Assembly: GCA_013178375.1 (NCBI GenBank)
Contig: JABLXQ010000001.1
Span: 186,001-250,000 of the forward strand
Origin: Gammaproteobacteria bacterium
Lineage (GTDB): Bacteria; Pseudomonadota; Gammaproteobacteria; Pseudomonadales; Ketobacteraceae
DNA: 64,000 nt
Reading direction: 5' to 3'
Shown here one piece after another: positions 46,303 through 54,947 of this stretch (position 1 is the first letter of the stretch; every line of letters starts with the position of its first letter). Position numbers and translations under genes: made by a program. The notes under the pieces are model-generated. The model was not told the DNA's origin, did no database searches, and was given only the letters and a program-made list of their open reading frames with translations.

Positions 46303-46887
46303 TCAGAGGGGTCGCTGGGCCACCAGGCAGGCACGGTCGCGATCGCCCAGGGCGAGATCGCCAGCCCGGGAGAAATGCTGGTAGAAGCGGATTTCAAGGT
46401 CGGCGAAAAGTCTGGGCAGTTCGTTGGTTTGGAGCAGGAAATCCGGATTGGAAGGACCGGCGGTGGAGCGCTTGTCGGCGCACCAGGTTTGATAGAACAG
46501 CAGGCCGCCGGGGCGCAGGGCGACGCTGAGGTCGTTGCAAAGCGGACGGTGCAGGAAATCGCTGACGATGATGACGTCGAAACTGGCGGGTGCGGGAGGT
46601 TCGGCTTCCACGTCGCGCAGCTGGGTGTGGACTTGTGCGCCGTTGTCGCTGCGCCAGCGCGCGAGCTGGTCGAGGGCCACCTGGCTGATGTCCCAGCCTG
46701 TGCAGTGCAGGCCCCGTTGCGTCAGGAAACGGGCGTTGGCGCCAAGGCCGCAGGCCAGATCGAGGGCGTTGCCCCGGGCAGGCAGCAGATGGGCACAGTG
46801 GAGCAGCACCGCCGCTGGTGTGCCGGCGTCAGGGCTTTCTGCGTAACGCTGGTTCCACTTCCGGGCGAGCGGATGTTCCTGTGTCAT
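46303..46887 (-). CDS. SAM-dependent methyltransferase
   Basis: 194 residues, class I Rossmann methyltransferase. Motif I is ALDLACGLGANARFL; GWDISQVALDQL and FDVIIVSDFLHRPL follow as motifs II to IV. Resembles TehB-like small methyltransferases; substrate unknown. Leftward, 39 bases after the next gene upstream. Confidence 0.85.
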   Translation of the reverse strand: MTQEHPLARKWNQRYAESPDAGTPAAVLLHCAHLLPARGNALDLACGLGANARFLTQRGLHCTGWDISQVALDQLARWRSDNGAQVHTQLRDVEAEPPAPASFDVIIVSDFLHRPLCNDLSVALRPGGLLFYQTWCADKRSTAGPSNPDFLLQTNELPRLFADLEIRFYQHFSRAGDLALGDRDRACLVAQRPL

Positions 46888-46926
46888 GGTGCAGGCCGTT
46901 TCTGGCAGACGCGGCCGGGGCTCATG

Positions 46927-47556
46927 TCAGAAATCCAGTTCGGCCGCCAGCCGTTCAGCCTGGGTGGCCATGAAGCGGTCGATTTCCTGCTGGCGCTGGG
47001 ACGTGGGGGTTTCGCCTTCCTGGTAGCGGCACATTTCCATCGCCAGGCGCTTGGCCCGTTCCGCCATGCGACCCGGTGGCAGATCGGCGGCCAGGGCAAA
47101 CAGTTGCAGCGCGCAGAGTTCGAACTGGGAGCGGGTGTCTTCGGTGTTGATGCCTTCGTCCCACAGCTTGTTCTTTAACACGGTCATGGGATGGCTGCGG
47201 CGTTCCGCGCGGGCCTGCGTAAAACCCTGTTCCCAGGCGGCGCGCAGGGGGGCTTCCTCGAACGGATTGGTACGGGGCTGGTCGGGATCGTAATCGAATT
47301 CGCCCAGATCCCGCGCAATCTGCTCGGCGCGCTTGCGGGCGCACAACATGTTATCGACGGTGTGGGTCTGGTACTGGGCCAACATCAGCTGGGCCTGGGC
47401 GTTGCACACCTGCAGGGCACGGTGGGCTGAGTCGGCAATTGCCCGGTCGATGCGGCCGGTGTTGAAGGTCTTGGTGTTCAGTGGTTCGAACAGATCTTCC
47501 TGCGGGGAGAACAGGTCGAGATCGCTGGCGTCGACCCGCATGAGTGTTGCTTCCAT
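46927..47556 (-). CDS. Conserved protein of unknown function
   Basis: 209 residues from ATG 47556, AGGGA nine bases upstream. Soluble, charged and mostly helical, no signal peptide. Blocks such as RIDRAIADSAHRALQVCNAQ and PLRAAWEQGFTQARAERRSH have no family I can name. Possibly co-transcribed with the methyltransferase. Confidence 0.75.
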   Translation of the reverse strand: MEATLMRVDASDLDLFSPQEDLFEPLNTKTFNTGRIDRAIADSAHRALQVCNAQAQLMLAQYQTHTVDNMLCARKRAEQIARDLGEFDYDPDQPRTNPFEEAPLRAAWEQGFTQARAERRSHPMTVLKNKLWDEGINTEDTRSQFELCALQLFALAADLPPGRMAERAKRLAMEMCRYQEGETPTSQRQQEIDRFMATQAERLAAELDF

Positions 47557-47657
47557 CACCTGGGTTCCCTGTGTAGCTCGCTGCGGTATTGTTATGTTGA
47601 GTGGATGATCAGTCTAATTCAACCCGGTGCCGGGCGTATTGATCAACATTGTCTCGT

Positions 47658-48629
47658 TCAGGTTACAGACAATACAACTTTACCGATGGTTGCGTTACTG
47701 GCCACCTCTGCGAAGGCGGCGTCAGCCTGCTGGATCGGGTACAGCTTGTGAATTATGGGCTTGAGGGTGCCGTTTTCAAAGCCGGGCCAGACCTTTTCCC
47801 GCAGTTGGGCGATGAGCAGGGCTTTGTCAGCATTGCTGCGGCTACGCAGGGTGGAGCCGATCACCCGGATACGTTTGATCAACAGGCGGCCGATGTCCAG
47901 CGGCGCGCTGCGGCCCCCCATCAGGCCGATGATGACCAGGCTGCCGTCGGTGGCCAGCAAGCGTACGTTCTGCTCCAGGTAGTTGCCGCCCACCGGATCG
48001 AGAATGGCGTGCACGCCTTCCCCGCCGCTCCATTCCTTCACGGCGGCTTCGAAATCGCCCTGGGTGCGGACGTGGCCGGCACTGGCGCCCAGCTGACGGC
48101 AGAATTCGAGTTTGGCCGGGTCGCCCACGGTGACGAACACCGGATTGCCCTGTTGTTTGCACAGCTGGATGGCGGCGGTACCGACGCCGCTGGCACCGGC
48201 GTGGAGCAGCACTTTCTGGCCGGATTCTACGCCGGCTTCCATGAAGATGTTGAGCCAGGCGGTGGCGAACACTTCCGGCAGGGCGGCCGCTTCCGCCCAG
48301 GAAAAACCGGTTGGCACTGGCAGCAGGTGATCTGCCGGGCAGACCAGGGTTTCGGCATAACCGCCGCCGGCCAGCAGGGCACAGACGCGGTCGCCAATTT
48401 TCCAGGTGGTAACGCCGCTGCCAAGGGCGCTGATTTCGCCGGCACATTCCAGGCCGAGGATGGGACTGGCACCCGGTGGTGGCGGATAGAGTCCGGCCCG
48501 TTGCATCAGGTCGGCGCGGTTGATGGCGGTGGCGTGGACGCGGATGGCGACTTCGCCTGGAGCGGGTGTCGGTGCGGCGGTGTCCTGCCAGAGCAGGCTT
48601 TTATCCGGCTGGATCTGGATGGCTTTCAT
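47658..48629 (-). CDS. NAD(P)H:quinone oxidoreductase, zeta-crystallin family
   Basis: 323 residues, zinc-free medium-chain reductase. MKAIQIQPDKSLLW at the start, GDRVCALLAGGGYAE in the catalytic half, and the NADPH-binding block LLHAGASGVGTAAIQLCKQQ. Closest in style to PIG3/TP53I3-type quinone oxidoreductases. Its ATG overlaps the stop of the TPR gene by four bases, which ties it to the Ton operon upstream. Confidence 0.88.
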   Translation of the reverse strand: MKAIQIQPDKSLLWQDTAAPTPAPGEVAIRVHATAINRADLMQRAGLYPPPPGASPILGLECAGEISALGSGVTTWKIGDRVCALLAGGGYAETLVCPADHLLPVPTGFSWAEAAALPEVFATAWLNIFMEAGVESGQKVLLHAGASGVGTAAIQLCKQQGNPVFVTVGDPAKLEFCRQLGASAGHVRTQGDFEAAVKEWSGGEGVHAILDPVGGNYLEQNVRLLATDGSLVIIGLMGGRSAPLDIGRLLIKRIRVIGSTLRSRSNADKALLIAQLREKVWPGFENGTLKPIIHKLYPIQQADAAFAEVASNATIGKVVLSVT

Positions 48630-49912
48630 GAGGACGATTCCTTGCTTGCGGCTGCCGGGGACTTTATCAGACCCAGTTCCTCATGGCGTTTTTTTTCATA
48701 TTCCGCGTACTGTATCCACTGCTGGGCCTGGTTGGCCCGCTCCTCATCCTGGCTGGCCTGGCGGAAGGCGTACACGGCCCGCTCGTACTGTTGCTGGTTG
48801 AGATAGGCCTGACCCAGCAGCAGCCAGACGGTGGTGAGTTGCTTGAGCTGGCCCTTCTGGATTGCGGTTTCCAGCGCGTCGGCCGATTCCTGCCAGCGTG
48901 CCAGCTGGAAATAGGCGTTGCCGAGCATGGCATCGGTTTCGCCGCCTTCGGTTTTGCCGGCGGCCTGCTGCAGCGGCACCAGTGCCTTTTCGAATTCCTG
49001 CGCCTGGGTATAGCAGGCGGCGAGGAAACGCAGGTTTTTGGCATTGGCTGAAATGATGTTGCGGCGCAGGCCCTCCTCCATCACGGCGGCGGCCTGGATC
49101 GGTACGTCGCGGGAAAAGAACACGCTGGCCAGGGACAGGTACTGGGATTCGCTCTGCAGCAGATCCTTTTGCCGGGCCAGGGACAGGGTGGCCAGGTAGT
49201 TGTCCATCTTGTCCATCTGGCCGTAAGCGCTGGCCAGCGCCAGCCAGTACTCTGCCTTGGGATACCAGACCAGCAGCCGCTTGATGGTGTTGACCCGTTC
49301 CTGCACGGCGTCCATCTGCGCCAGACTGGCCTGCAGCAGTGACAGCCATTCCTCCCGTGGCTGGCGGTTTTCGGCTTCGTACTGACGGATGATGGCGGTG
49401 AGCTGGACCACCACCTTCTGGTATTGCTTCAACTGGTAGTAGCACTGGGCCAGCCACAGGCGCACGTCCTCGGCGCCGGCCTGCTGTTCCGCTGTCGCGC
49501 TGTCGAACCAGCGGCTCAGGTGCTGCGCGGCTTTCTGATACTGGCCATCGCTCAGGTACACCTGCCCCAGCAGCTTGCGGACGTCTTGCGCCAGCACGGC
49601 GGGAATGTCGAATTGCAGCGCTTTTTCAAATGCCTGAATCGCCTGCTTGTAATCGCCGTTCTGGTAGTGCAGATAGCCCAGTGCTTTCCAGACCAGGCCA
49701 TTTTCGTAGGCGCTGTTGTTGGCCTGCTCGGTGAGTTTCTGCAAAATCGCGCGGGAATTTTCGGTGTGCTTTTTCTGCAGCCAGTTTTGGGCTTCGCTCA
49801 GCTTTTTGTAGAAGGACACGGACAGGCTGGGTGCTTCGTCGGCCCAGGCCGGGTGCAGTGGCAGCGCCAGCAAAAAACTCATGAGTAGACGCGCGATCGT
49901 GGATGTTTTCAT
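48626..49912 (-). CDS. Periplasmic TPR protein of the TonB2-type operon
   Basis: 428 residues. Signal peptide MKTSTIARLLMSFLLALPLHPAWA, then TPR-like repeats throughout (GLVWKALGYLHYQNGDYKQA; KLLGQVYLSDGQYQKAAQHL; LLGQAYLNQQQYERAVYAFR). Genes of this kind follow tonB in DUF3450-ExbB-ExbD-TonB clusters. Overlaps tonB and the quinone reductase gene by four bases each. Confidence 0.85.
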   Translation of the reverse strand: MKTSTIARLLMSFLLALPLHPAWADEAPSLSVSFYKKLSEAQNWLQKKHTENSRAILQKLTEQANNSAYENGLVWKALGYLHYQNGDYKQAIQAFEKALQFDIPAVLAQDVRKLLGQVYLSDGQYQKAAQHLSRWFDSATAEQQAGAEDVRLWLAQCYYQLKQYQKVVVQLTAIIRQYEAENRQPREEWLSLLQASLAQMDAVQERVNTIKRLLVWYPKAEYWLALASAYGQMDKMDNYLATLSLARQKDLLQSESQYLSLASVFFSRDVPIQAAAVMEEGLRRNIISANAKNLRFLAACYTQAQEFEKALVPLQQAAGKTEGGETDAMLGNAYFQLARWQESADALETAIQKGQLKQLTTVWLLLGQAYLNQQQYERAVYAFRQASQDEERANQAQQWIQYAEYEKKRHEELGLIKSPAAASKESSS

Positions 49913-50559
49913 CGCTGCTGCAACCGGAAACGAATGCGGTTCTGCACGCCGGTGACTTCCACTGCCATCGAACCCAGCATGCGCGGACGAAAACGGAAAC
50001 GCTGCACGGCGTCCAGTGCCGACTGGTCGAAAATGCCTGCCGGTTCCGCCTGCACCACCCGTGCATTTTTCACCTGGCCCTCGGTGCCGATGGTGAATTC
50101 CAACAGCACCCAGCCTTCGATGCCCTGTTTGAGCGCCGACGGCGGATACTGCGGCGGCACCTGCACGACCGGCAGATAATCGCCACCGCCCACCACGCCG
50201 CCGCCAAACCCGGCACCGACGCCACCGTCGCCCGGCGTAAAACCGGAGTCGATAGAAAAGCCTTCAGTGATCGGGCCGCTGCTGAGGTTGAACCGCTGGG
50301 TGGCCACATCCATGGCACTCATCTGCAGGTTCACCTGTTGCGGCGGCGCCAGCGGCTGTGGCGGCGGCTCCGGTTTCAGCTGATCCAGATTGAGGGAACG
50401 GTCCCGCTCCACCCGGATGAAATTCACCATGTCGAAGCGGCCCTCGCCAGACAACGGCTGTGCGCTGATCTTGATCAGACCGATCATCACCGCGAACAGC
50501 AGGAAGGTGACAAACCCTGCTGACACAAATGCGGTGCAATAGCGCGACCAGATGCTCAT
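49909..50559 (-). CDS. tonB: TonB-family energy transducer
   Basis: 216 residues. One N-terminal membrane helix (AGFVTFLLFAVMIGLIKI), a short Pro-rich linker (KPEPPPQPLAPPQQ) followed by an unusual Gly-rich stretch (GVGAGFGGGVVGGGDY), and the TonB C-terminal domain (VPPQYPPSALKQGIEGWVLL, then FDQSALDAVQRFRFRP). Transmits proton-motive energy from ExbB/ExbD to outer-membrane receptors. The short linker is typical of TonB2-like proteins. Confidence 0.92.
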   Translation of the reverse strand: MSIWSRYCTAFVSAGFVTFLLFAVMIGLIKISAQPLSGEGRFDMVNFIRVERDRSLNLDQLKPEPPPQPLAPPQQVNLQMSAMDVATQRFNLSSGPITEGFSIDSGFTPGDGGVGAGFGGGVVGGGDYLPVVQVPPQYPPSALKQGIEGWVLLEFTIGTEGQVKNARVVQAEPAGIFDQSALDAVQRFRFRPRMLGSMAVEVTGVQNRIRFRLQQR

Positions 50560-50560
50560 G

Positions 50561-50968
50561 TCACTGCTCGACAGCGGCGATGGAGACGGAATCTATGCCC
50601 ACCTCGCGGGCGGCATCCATCACCTGCACCAGCCGGTTGTTGGTGGATTTCTTGTCGGCGTGGATGATCAGTGCGCTTTGCGGATTTTCGATGTGCATGC
50701 GTTCCAGCAGCGGCTGCAGCGCGCGCACGTCCACCCGGCGCTTGTCCACCCAGATCTCGTCGTATTCGCTGATGACCACTTTCAGATTGACGCTGTCCTT
50801 GGTCACCGCCGTACGCGCGGTAGGCCGGTTGATGTCGATGCCGGTTTCTTTCACCGATGATGCGGTGACAACGAAAAAAATCAGCATGATGAACACGATG
50901 TCGAGCATCGGCGTCAGGTCGATGACGGTGTCATCGTCTTCGGTGACCCGGTAAAACGGACGGCGCAT
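50561..50968 (-). CDS. exbD: ExbD/TolR-family biopolymer transport protein
   Basis: 135 residues from MRRPFYRV (50968). Single N-terminal membrane helix with the essential Asp in DLTPMLDIVFIMLIFFVVTA, then a periplasmic domain (VNLKVVISEYDEIWVD). Starts at the exbB2 stop (one-base overlap) and ends one base before tonB. Confidence 0.94.
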   Translation of the reverse strand: MRRPFYRVTEDDDTVIDLTPMLDIVFIMLIFFVVTASSVKETGIDINRPTARTAVTKDSVNLKVVISEYDEIWVDKRRVDVRALQPLLERMHIENPQSALIIHADKKSTNNRLVQVMDAAREVGIDSVSIAAVEQ

Positions 50969-51510
50969 CAGGCAGCCCTCTGCGGTGATGAAAGCGTGAG
51001 TCGGTCGGCGAACAGTTCCACCTGCTTCACCGCATGCCGGCACAGCAGGCGGGTGGCGAACAGGCCGTAAATGGCGGCGCCCATGCCCGCCATGGTGGGC
51101 AGCGTGGCGCGGGAAATGCCGGATGCCATGGAGCGCGAATTGGTGGTGCCGAAGGTGTTCATGACATCAAACACCTCGATCATGCCGGTGACGGTGCCGA
51201 GCAGGCCGAACAGCGGGCACAGCGCCACCAGCATGCGCAGCACCGGCAGCGAAAAATCCGCGCTGGCGGTGATCTGTGCGATCAGCATGCGGCGGATCTG
51301 GCGTGCGTGCCAGGAATGGCGTTCCGTCCGCGCATTCCATTGCTCCACGATCTGGTCCATCTGGCGCGGAAAACTGATGCGGTAATGCAGGGTGCGTTCG
51401 ATGATCAGGGTCCACATGATGACGGTGTTGAAGCCGATCACCCACAGCACCACACCACCAGCGACGTGAAAATCGCGGATGGTTTCCAGTGCCTCGACCA
51501 GCGCCCACAT
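50968..51510 (-). CDS. exbB: ExbB2-like MotA/TolQ/ExbB proton channel protein
   Basis: 180 residues with three membrane segments. MWALVEALETIRDFHVAGGV is the first, and LLGTVTGMIEVFDVMNTFGT plus SRATLPTMAGMGAAIYGL are the MotA/TolQ/ExbB signature. The short form that pairs with the long ExbB1 encoded upstream. One base after that gene. Confidence 0.93.
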   Translation of the reverse strand: MWALVEALETIRDFHVAGGVVLWVIGFNTVIMWTLIIERTLHYRISFPRQMDQIVEQWNARTERHSWHARQIRRMLIAQITASADFSLPVLRMLVALCPLFGLLGTVTGMIEVFDVMNTFGTTNSRSMASGISRATLPTMAGMGAAIYGLFATRLLCRHAVKQVELFADRLTLSSPQRAA

Positions 51511-51511
51511 C

Positions 51512-52915
51512 TCAGGCGGCTCCCTGCTCGGCGCGCTGCGCGATCAGGCCGGTGCTTTCTTCTTCCAGTACCATCAGCACGGCCTTGCTGCGGGTGCTGG
51601 CCAGGTTGTGGAAGAACACCACCGGAATCGCCACCACCAGACCCAGCACGGTGGTGACCAGCGCTTCGGAAATGCCGCCCGCCAGCAGTTTGGGATCGCT
51701 GGTGCCGAACAGCGTGATCACCTGGAAGGTGTTGATCATGCCGGTGACGGTGCCGAGCAGACCCAGCAGCGGCGCGATGACGGAAATGATCTTGATCAGG
51801 GTGAGGTATTTTTCCAGCGGCGCCCGTTCGCGCAGGATCGCCTCGCCCAGTTTGAGTTCCAGCGATTCCAGGTCCAGGTGGCGATTGTCGCGGTAGGCCA
51901 GCAGTACGCGACCGAGGGGGTTGTTGGCACTGGGCTGGACCATGCGCTTCTGGTCGCTGACCTTGCGGGTGGTGATGATCATCACGCAGATGCGTTCCAG
52001 CGCCAGCAGTATGCCAAGTATGCCGATGGCAATGGTGAAATAGCCGATCACGCCGCCCTGGTCGATGCGCTCGCGGATGTCCGGCGTTTCCAGCAGCATG
52101 TTCAGCAGCACGCCGCGGGTGGGATCGATCGCGATCGGCAACAAGCCGTCACTGCCCTGGCTTTGGGTGAATTCTTCGACATTGCCCAGCATGAAGCGCG
52201 GTGGCTGCTTGGGCAGTTCCACCACCTTGCCGGTTTCCGGAATGTATTGCAGGTAATGATTGCCGGAGACGAGGTTGAAACTGCCGATGCGCACTACGTC
52301 GGCTTCCACCCGCTCTCCGTCCAGGCTGATCACCGGCAGCGTCAGGTGTTTCACTTTGCCGGATTCCACCATTTCCCGCTGTTGCTGGTACCAGAGTTGT
52401 TCCAGTTCCTCGATGCGTGGCAGCGTGCGGTCCTGGCTGAGGCGGTCTGCCAGTTGCTCCAGGGCATGGCGGCGCTCCGGGGTGTCGGTGGAGGTGATGG
52501 AACCTTGCAGCATCACGCCGGTTTCCGTGCTGGCAGACTGCAGGTGGCCGAACAGCTCCTTCAGCGATCCCATGCGCGTTTCCAGCCGCCGCGACAGTTC
52601 GTCGAGCTGTTCCTTGTGGCGGGCGTAGGTTTCTTCCAGCTGCATGCTGCGCGCTTCCAGCTGTTTGCGCTGCGCCACGGCCTGTTCCAGCAATTGCTGC
52701 TGCTGGTTTTTGTTGCGCAGGAATTGTTGCTCGCGCTGCTGGTTCTGTTGCGACTGCTCGATGCGGCCCTGGCGCACCAGTTCCACCAGTTCGTCGAGAG
52801 ACTGGATTTCAGCCTTGTTGCTGGGGGCGGCGACCGCCAGCGGACCGATGCCCAGCAGCAGGGCGAAGACGGCGGCAGACCATGTGCAGAAATATTTCGC
52901 GGACAGAATTTTCAT
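51512..52915 (-). CDS. ExbB1/TtpC-like protein with long periplasmic extension
   Basis: 467 residues from MKILSAKYFCTW (52915). A signal peptide precedes ~200 residues of coiled coil (IEQSQQNQQREQQFLRNKNQ and following), then a soluble stretch, and the C-terminal MotA/TolQ/ExbB channel domain (LIKIISVIAPLLGLLGTVTG). The size and layout match TtpC of vibrio TonB2 systems. Start overlaps the DUF3450 stop by four bases. Confidence 0.9.
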   Translation of the reverse strand: MKILSAKYFCTWSAAVFALLLGIGPLAVAAPSNKAEIQSLDELVELVRQGRIEQSQQNQQREQQFLRNKNQQQQLLEQAVAQRKQLEARSMQLEETYARHKEQLDELSRRLETRMGSLKELFGHLQSASTETGVMLQGSITSTDTPERRHALEQLADRLSQDRTLPRIEELEQLWYQQQREMVESGKVKHLTLPVISLDGERVEADVVRIGSFNLVSGNHYLQYIPETGKVVELPKQPPRFMLGNVEEFTQSQGSDGLLPIAIDPTRGVLLNMLLETPDIRERIDQGGVIGYFTIAIGILGILLALERICVMIITTRKVSDQKRMVQPSANNPLGRVLLAYRDNRHLDLESLELKLGEAILRERAPLEKYLTLIKIISVIAPLLGLLGTVTGMINTFQVITLFGTSDPKLLAGGISEALVTTVLGLVVAIPVVFFHNLASTRSKAVLMVLEEESTGLIAQRAEQGAA

Positions 52916-53685
52916 TGTGCAGCCTCCGGCGCCAGGATCGGCAGCGTCAGCAATTCGGGCGCGGCCTGCTTGCGCGCGATTTTCAGGCCCAGACGGAAAT
53001 CCTTGCGATAGCGGCCGTCCAGTTCCTCCCAGCCGTGCTGGCGGGCATTCCACACACCCAGACCGGCGCCGTCCAGGGTCTGGTACATCAGCGCGATGCG
53101 GCCGATGCGCAGGAATTCCACTTCGCGCGGTTTGTCTGCCAGTGTCAACGTGCCGCGCCAGGCTTCGATGGTATTGCCGTATTCCACTTCGATGGCGTAG
53201 GCGTCCAGCACCTGACGGAATTTTTCTGCTGCTGACACGTCGCTGCGCTCCAGGGTGTTTTTCAGGAACTGCACGCGCTCGGCACGTTCTTCCTGCTGGA
53301 ATGGCAGGTCCAGTTTGATGAAGGCGTCGAGGGAATCGATCATCCGGGCCAGCAGCGGCGACACCTGACGTTCGATGATGGCGACATCCTGGATCGACTG
53401 TTCGGTGGTGATGATGGATTCCTGCTGGCGCTCGATCTGCTTTTCCATTTGCAGGTTGTACACCTGCAGATCCTCGATGCGTTTCAGCTCCAGCTGGTAA
53501 TCGGCGAACGCCTGTTGGGTGGCGTCGCTGATGCTGTTGATACGCTGCTGGCTCTGGGCCGCTTGCTGGATGGTGGCCTTCTCGCCGCTGAGGATGTCAT
53601 CCACCGGGTCGGCGCTGGCGTTGAAACACCAGCACAGCAGTGGAATCAGCAGCAGGGGTTTCCTGGTCTTGATATGGCGATGCAT
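52912..53685 (-). CDS. DUF3450 family periplasmic protein
   Basis: 257 residues. Signal peptide ending NASA, then a long coiled coil (QRINSISDATQQAFADYQLE; KQIERQQESIITTEQSIQDV) and a conserved C-terminal part (PREVEFLRIGRIALMYQTLD). DUF3450 proteins head TonB2-type operons and probably form a periplasmic part of the ExbB1 complex. First gene of the operon; its promoter must lie in 53686-53804. Confidence 0.88.
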   Translation of the reverse strand: MHRHIKTRKPLLLIPLLCWCFNASADPVDDILSGEKATIQQAAQSQQRINSISDATQQAFADYQLELKRIEDLQVYNLQMEKQIERQQESIITTEQSIQDVAIIERQVSPLLARMIDSLDAFIKLDLPFQQEERAERVQFLKNTLERSDVSAAEKFRQVLDAYAIEVEYGNTIEAWRGTLTLADKPREVEFLRIGRIALMYQTLDGAGLGVWNARQHGWEELDGRYRKDFRLGLKIARKQAAPELLTLPILAPEAAQ

Positions 53686-53804
53686 CGCATTACTACCGTT
53701 CTTGTTGTGATTGTCGAATAGCAGTTGTTGTTCTGGGTATTGTGTGCGTGTTTCCTTTATACGATTGCGGCCATTCCTTGCCTTGCCGGTCCATTAAAAG
53801 CCCG

Positions 53805-54734
53805 CTATACGCAGGCTTCGCGTTTCTGTGCCGCACGGATCGCCTGCGACTGCATCCATTTCAGAATGCGTCCGCCCAAGTGCTGGCCGGTGGCGACTTC
53901 GGCTACCTGAACGGCGTCGCGCAGGGCGTTGATGTCGATGCCGGTGTCGAAGCCGGATTCTTCCAGCATGTAGACCAGATCTTCCGTCGCTACGTTCCCC
54001 GAAGCACCCGGCGCGAACGGGCAACCGCCCAGGCCGCCGATGGAACTGTCGAAACGGCGCACGCCTTCCATCACGCCGGCCCAGGCCATGGCCAGCGCCA
54101 AACCGCGGGTGTCGTGCAGATGCAGGTTGAAACGGTCGGCGCCGAACTGCTGCACCAGCGGCCGCAGGATGTCACTGATCTGTTGCGGATTGCCGGCACC
54201 GATAGTATCGGCGATGGAAATTTCGTGGGCACCGGCCTGGATCATGTCGGCGGTAAGTTTGTGCACCACGTCCACCGGCGTCTTGCCGTCGTAAGGGCAG
54301 GCGATGGCACCGGAAATGTAGGCGCGCACGAACACGCCGTCGGCGCGGGCCTGGGCGATCACCTGCTGGCAGGTCTCGCGGGTCTGTGCCAGGGTCATGT
54401 TCAGGTTGCGCTGGTTGAAGGTGTCGGTGGAAGCCAGCACCACGCCGATGGAGGTGACGCCCTGTTCCCGCGCGCGCTCGTAGCCTTTCATGTTGGGTAC
54501 CAGCGCGGCGATATTCAATTGGTTGAATTCACGCAGGCCGGCCAGTACATCAACGGCGTCTGCCATCTGCGGCACCAGCTTGGGATGGACGAAACTGACG
54601 GCCTCGAACTGGCGCACGCCGGCGGCCACCAGAGCGGCCGCCATCTTGAGTTTGGACTCGGTTGAAACGGGATTGGGCTGGTTTTGCAGGCCGTCGCGCA
54701 GGCCTACTTCGTTGATATAAATGATGTCGCGCAT
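53805..54734 (-). CDS. Hydroxymethylglutaryl-CoA lyase
   Basis: 309 residues from MRDIIYINEVGLRDGLQNQ (54734). Cleaves HMG-CoA to acetyl-CoA and acetoacetate. The HMGL-like TIM barrel shows the metal/substrate motif EVGLRDGLQ, HLHDTRGLALA, and the lyase signature GGLGGCPFAPGASGNVATED with the catalytic Cys. Normal length. Adjacent (213 bases) to a class III CoA-transferase on the same strand. Confidence 0.9.
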   Translation of the reverse strand: MRDIIYINEVGLRDGLQNQPNPVSTESKLKMAAALVAAGVRQFEAVSFVHPKLVPQMADAVDVLAGLREFNQLNIAALVPNMKGYERAREQGVTSIGVVLASTDTFNQRNLNMTLAQTRETCQQVIAQARADGVFVRAYISGAIACPYDGKTPVDVVHKLTADMIQAGAHEISIADTIGAGNPQQISDILRPLVQQFGADRFNLHLHDTRGLALAMAWAGVMEGVRRFDSSIGGLGGCPFAPGASGNVATEDLVYMLEESGFDTGIDINALRDAVQVAEVATGQHLGGRILKWMQSQAIRAAQKREACV

Positions 54735-54947
54735 GGGGTGTCTGGACCGGTGAGTCAAGGAAGATGGGTCCGATTATAAGCGAAAGCGTCTGTGGCGCTA
54801 CCTTACCGGCATTTACAGTGCCGGCAGGTGATTGAAGAAGTTCCGGATTTTGCTCGAAAAGACCGGTGGTGATGGGGGCCACCGGCAGGTTCAAGCAGCA
54901 GATTTGTCTGTTCTGGCGGGATACTGGGGCAACAATTCGGGAAGCGG

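Noticed and set aside
44887-47178. 763-codon plus-strand frame
   Set aside because: Antisense to the REC-TPR regulator, methyltransferase and unknown gene; low-complexity composition.
51479-53011. 510-codon plus-strand frame
   Set aside because: Shadow of the ExbB1-like gene, driven by its coiled-coil Gln/Glu codons.
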